From NCBI GenBank assembly GCA_003508755.1, contig DNTK01000126.1, positions 1 to 13,553 on the forward strand: a stretch of 13,553 nucleotides of DNA, read 5' to 3'. The number at the start of each line of letters is the position of its first letter. Within the stretch, counting starts at the first letter, position 1. Of the stretch, positions 13,028 to 13,553 are shown piece after piece. A program made the translations under genes and the position numbers. Source of the stretch: Bacteroidales bacterium. GTDB lineage: Bacteria > Bacteroidota > Bacteroidia > Bacteroidales > UBA10428. Under the pieces are notes generated by a model. It made no database searches. It was not told the origin of the DNA and saw only the letters and a program-made list of their open reading frames with translations.

Positions 13028-13553
13028 TTAATTAAAGAGTTTTGCAACTTTGCTTATTGCCGAGGGCAATGCAAATACAACAACTTTATCGCCTGGTTTA
13101 ATTAGTGTGTAGCCATTTGCAATAAAGCTTTTGTCGCCTCTAATTACCCCCCCAACCATCGAATCTTTTGGGAAACCTATTTTATTGAGGGCACCTTTTG
13201 TTATTTTTGAGTCCGGTTCAACAAAAAACTCCAGAACCTCTGCCTCAGTTCCTGTAAGACAGCGCACCGAGGCAACATTTTCGCTTGTTGTAAAACGGAA
13301 TATTCGGCTTGCAGAAATAAGTTTCTTGTTAATAATGGTATCGATTCCCATATTCTCGGCAAGAGCTATGTAATCAATGTTTTCAACTTCTGCAATAGTT
13401 TTTTTAACTCCCAGCTTTTTCGCAAGCATGGATGAGAGGATATTGATTTCGCTATCGCCGGTAACAGCTATAAAGGCATCCATTTTATCCAATCCTTCCT
13501 CTACTAAAAGATTGTAATCACGACCGTCACCATTAATTACAAGGGTGTTGTTA
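13028..13553 (-). CDS. trkA: Trk potassium uptake regulatory subunit, C-terminal part (continues off the right edge)
   Basis: The frame is open to the edge of the window; the visible 175 residues begin in the middle of a Rossmann RCK domain (NTLVINGDGRDYNLL, then DAFIAVTGDSEINILSSMLAKKLG). The end of that RCK_N domain is followed by a TrkA_C domain at the C-terminus (EVLEFFVEPDSKI...GYTLIKPGDKVVVFAL), the order seen in TrkA/KtrA-type nucleotide-binding regulators. TrkA of this type usually has two such N/C pairs in about 450 residues, so this is probably the second pair. An internal TTG at 13492 could start a shorter frame, but the clear homology upstream shows it is not the true start. It binds NAD(H) or related nucleotides and gates TrkH, encoded five bases downstream. 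Confidence 0.92.
   Translation of the reverse strand, partial: NNTLVINGDGRDYNLLVEEGLDKMDAFIAVTGDSEINILSSMLAKKLGVKKTIAEVENIDYIALAENMGIDTIINKKLISASRIFRFTTSENVASVRCLTGTEAEVLEFFVEPDSKITKGALNKIGFPKDSMVGGVIRGDKSFIANGYTLIKPGDKVVVFALPSAISKVAKLFN

Overview
This window looks like a chromosomal segment from a member of the Bacteroidota, probably an environmental Bacteroidia of the Marinilabiliales type; the order is a guess. The clues are promoters of the form TTTG-N19-TAnnTTTG, few Shine-Dalgarno sites, moderately AT-rich DNA, a short 4.5S-type SRP RNA, and Bacteroidota-like proteins (YciO-like protein, secreted YD-like repeat protein, TrkA/TrkH pair). I see no insertion sequence, phage gene, CRISPR array or tRNA.

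Layout. Bases 1-128 (minus) hold the N-terminus of an unidentified membrane protein that runs off the left edge. A perfect promoter (170-200) drives the SRP RNA gene (about 204-305), which converges on a VOC-family gene (310-768, minus). A SAM-dependent methyltransferase with a zinc-ribbon-like N-terminus follows (1095-1862).

The core is branched-chain amino acid synthesis: ilvD (2147-3976), ilvB (4058-5755) and ilvN (5775-6341) on the plus strand, then a two-way terminator, then ilvC on the minus strand (6459-7937). Together they encode acetohydroxyacid synthase (IlvB+IlvN), ketol-acid reductoisomerase (IlvC) and dihydroxy-acid dehydratase (IlvD), the three enzyme steps shared by valine and isoleucine synthesis. 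Upstream of ilvD lies the most striking signal here: a complete ribosome-mediated attenuator. It has a promoter, a 21-codon leader peptide with 12 Ile/Leu/Val codons (1982-2047), a 12-bp antiterminator whose 5' arm contains the leader stop codon, and a mutually exclusive 12-bp terminator with a U-rich tail. ilvC lies outside this control and sits downstream of an AraC-family regulator gene (8065-8955, minus), with paired GTTAAC sites between them.

Right of this are a divergent rhomboid protease gene (9074-9733), a secreted protein of about ten YD-like repeats (9863-10816) and a YciO/Sua5-family gene (10830-11444). Converging on these from the right is a trkA-trkH potassium uptake operon (minus), with trkA cut by the window edge.

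A second theme is promoter geometry. The SRP RNA promoter shows where transcription starts relative to the -7 box. By that measure the methyltransferase, AraC and rhomboid genes all have promoters that place the RNA start at or within a base or two of the ATG, so their mRNAs are probably leaderless.
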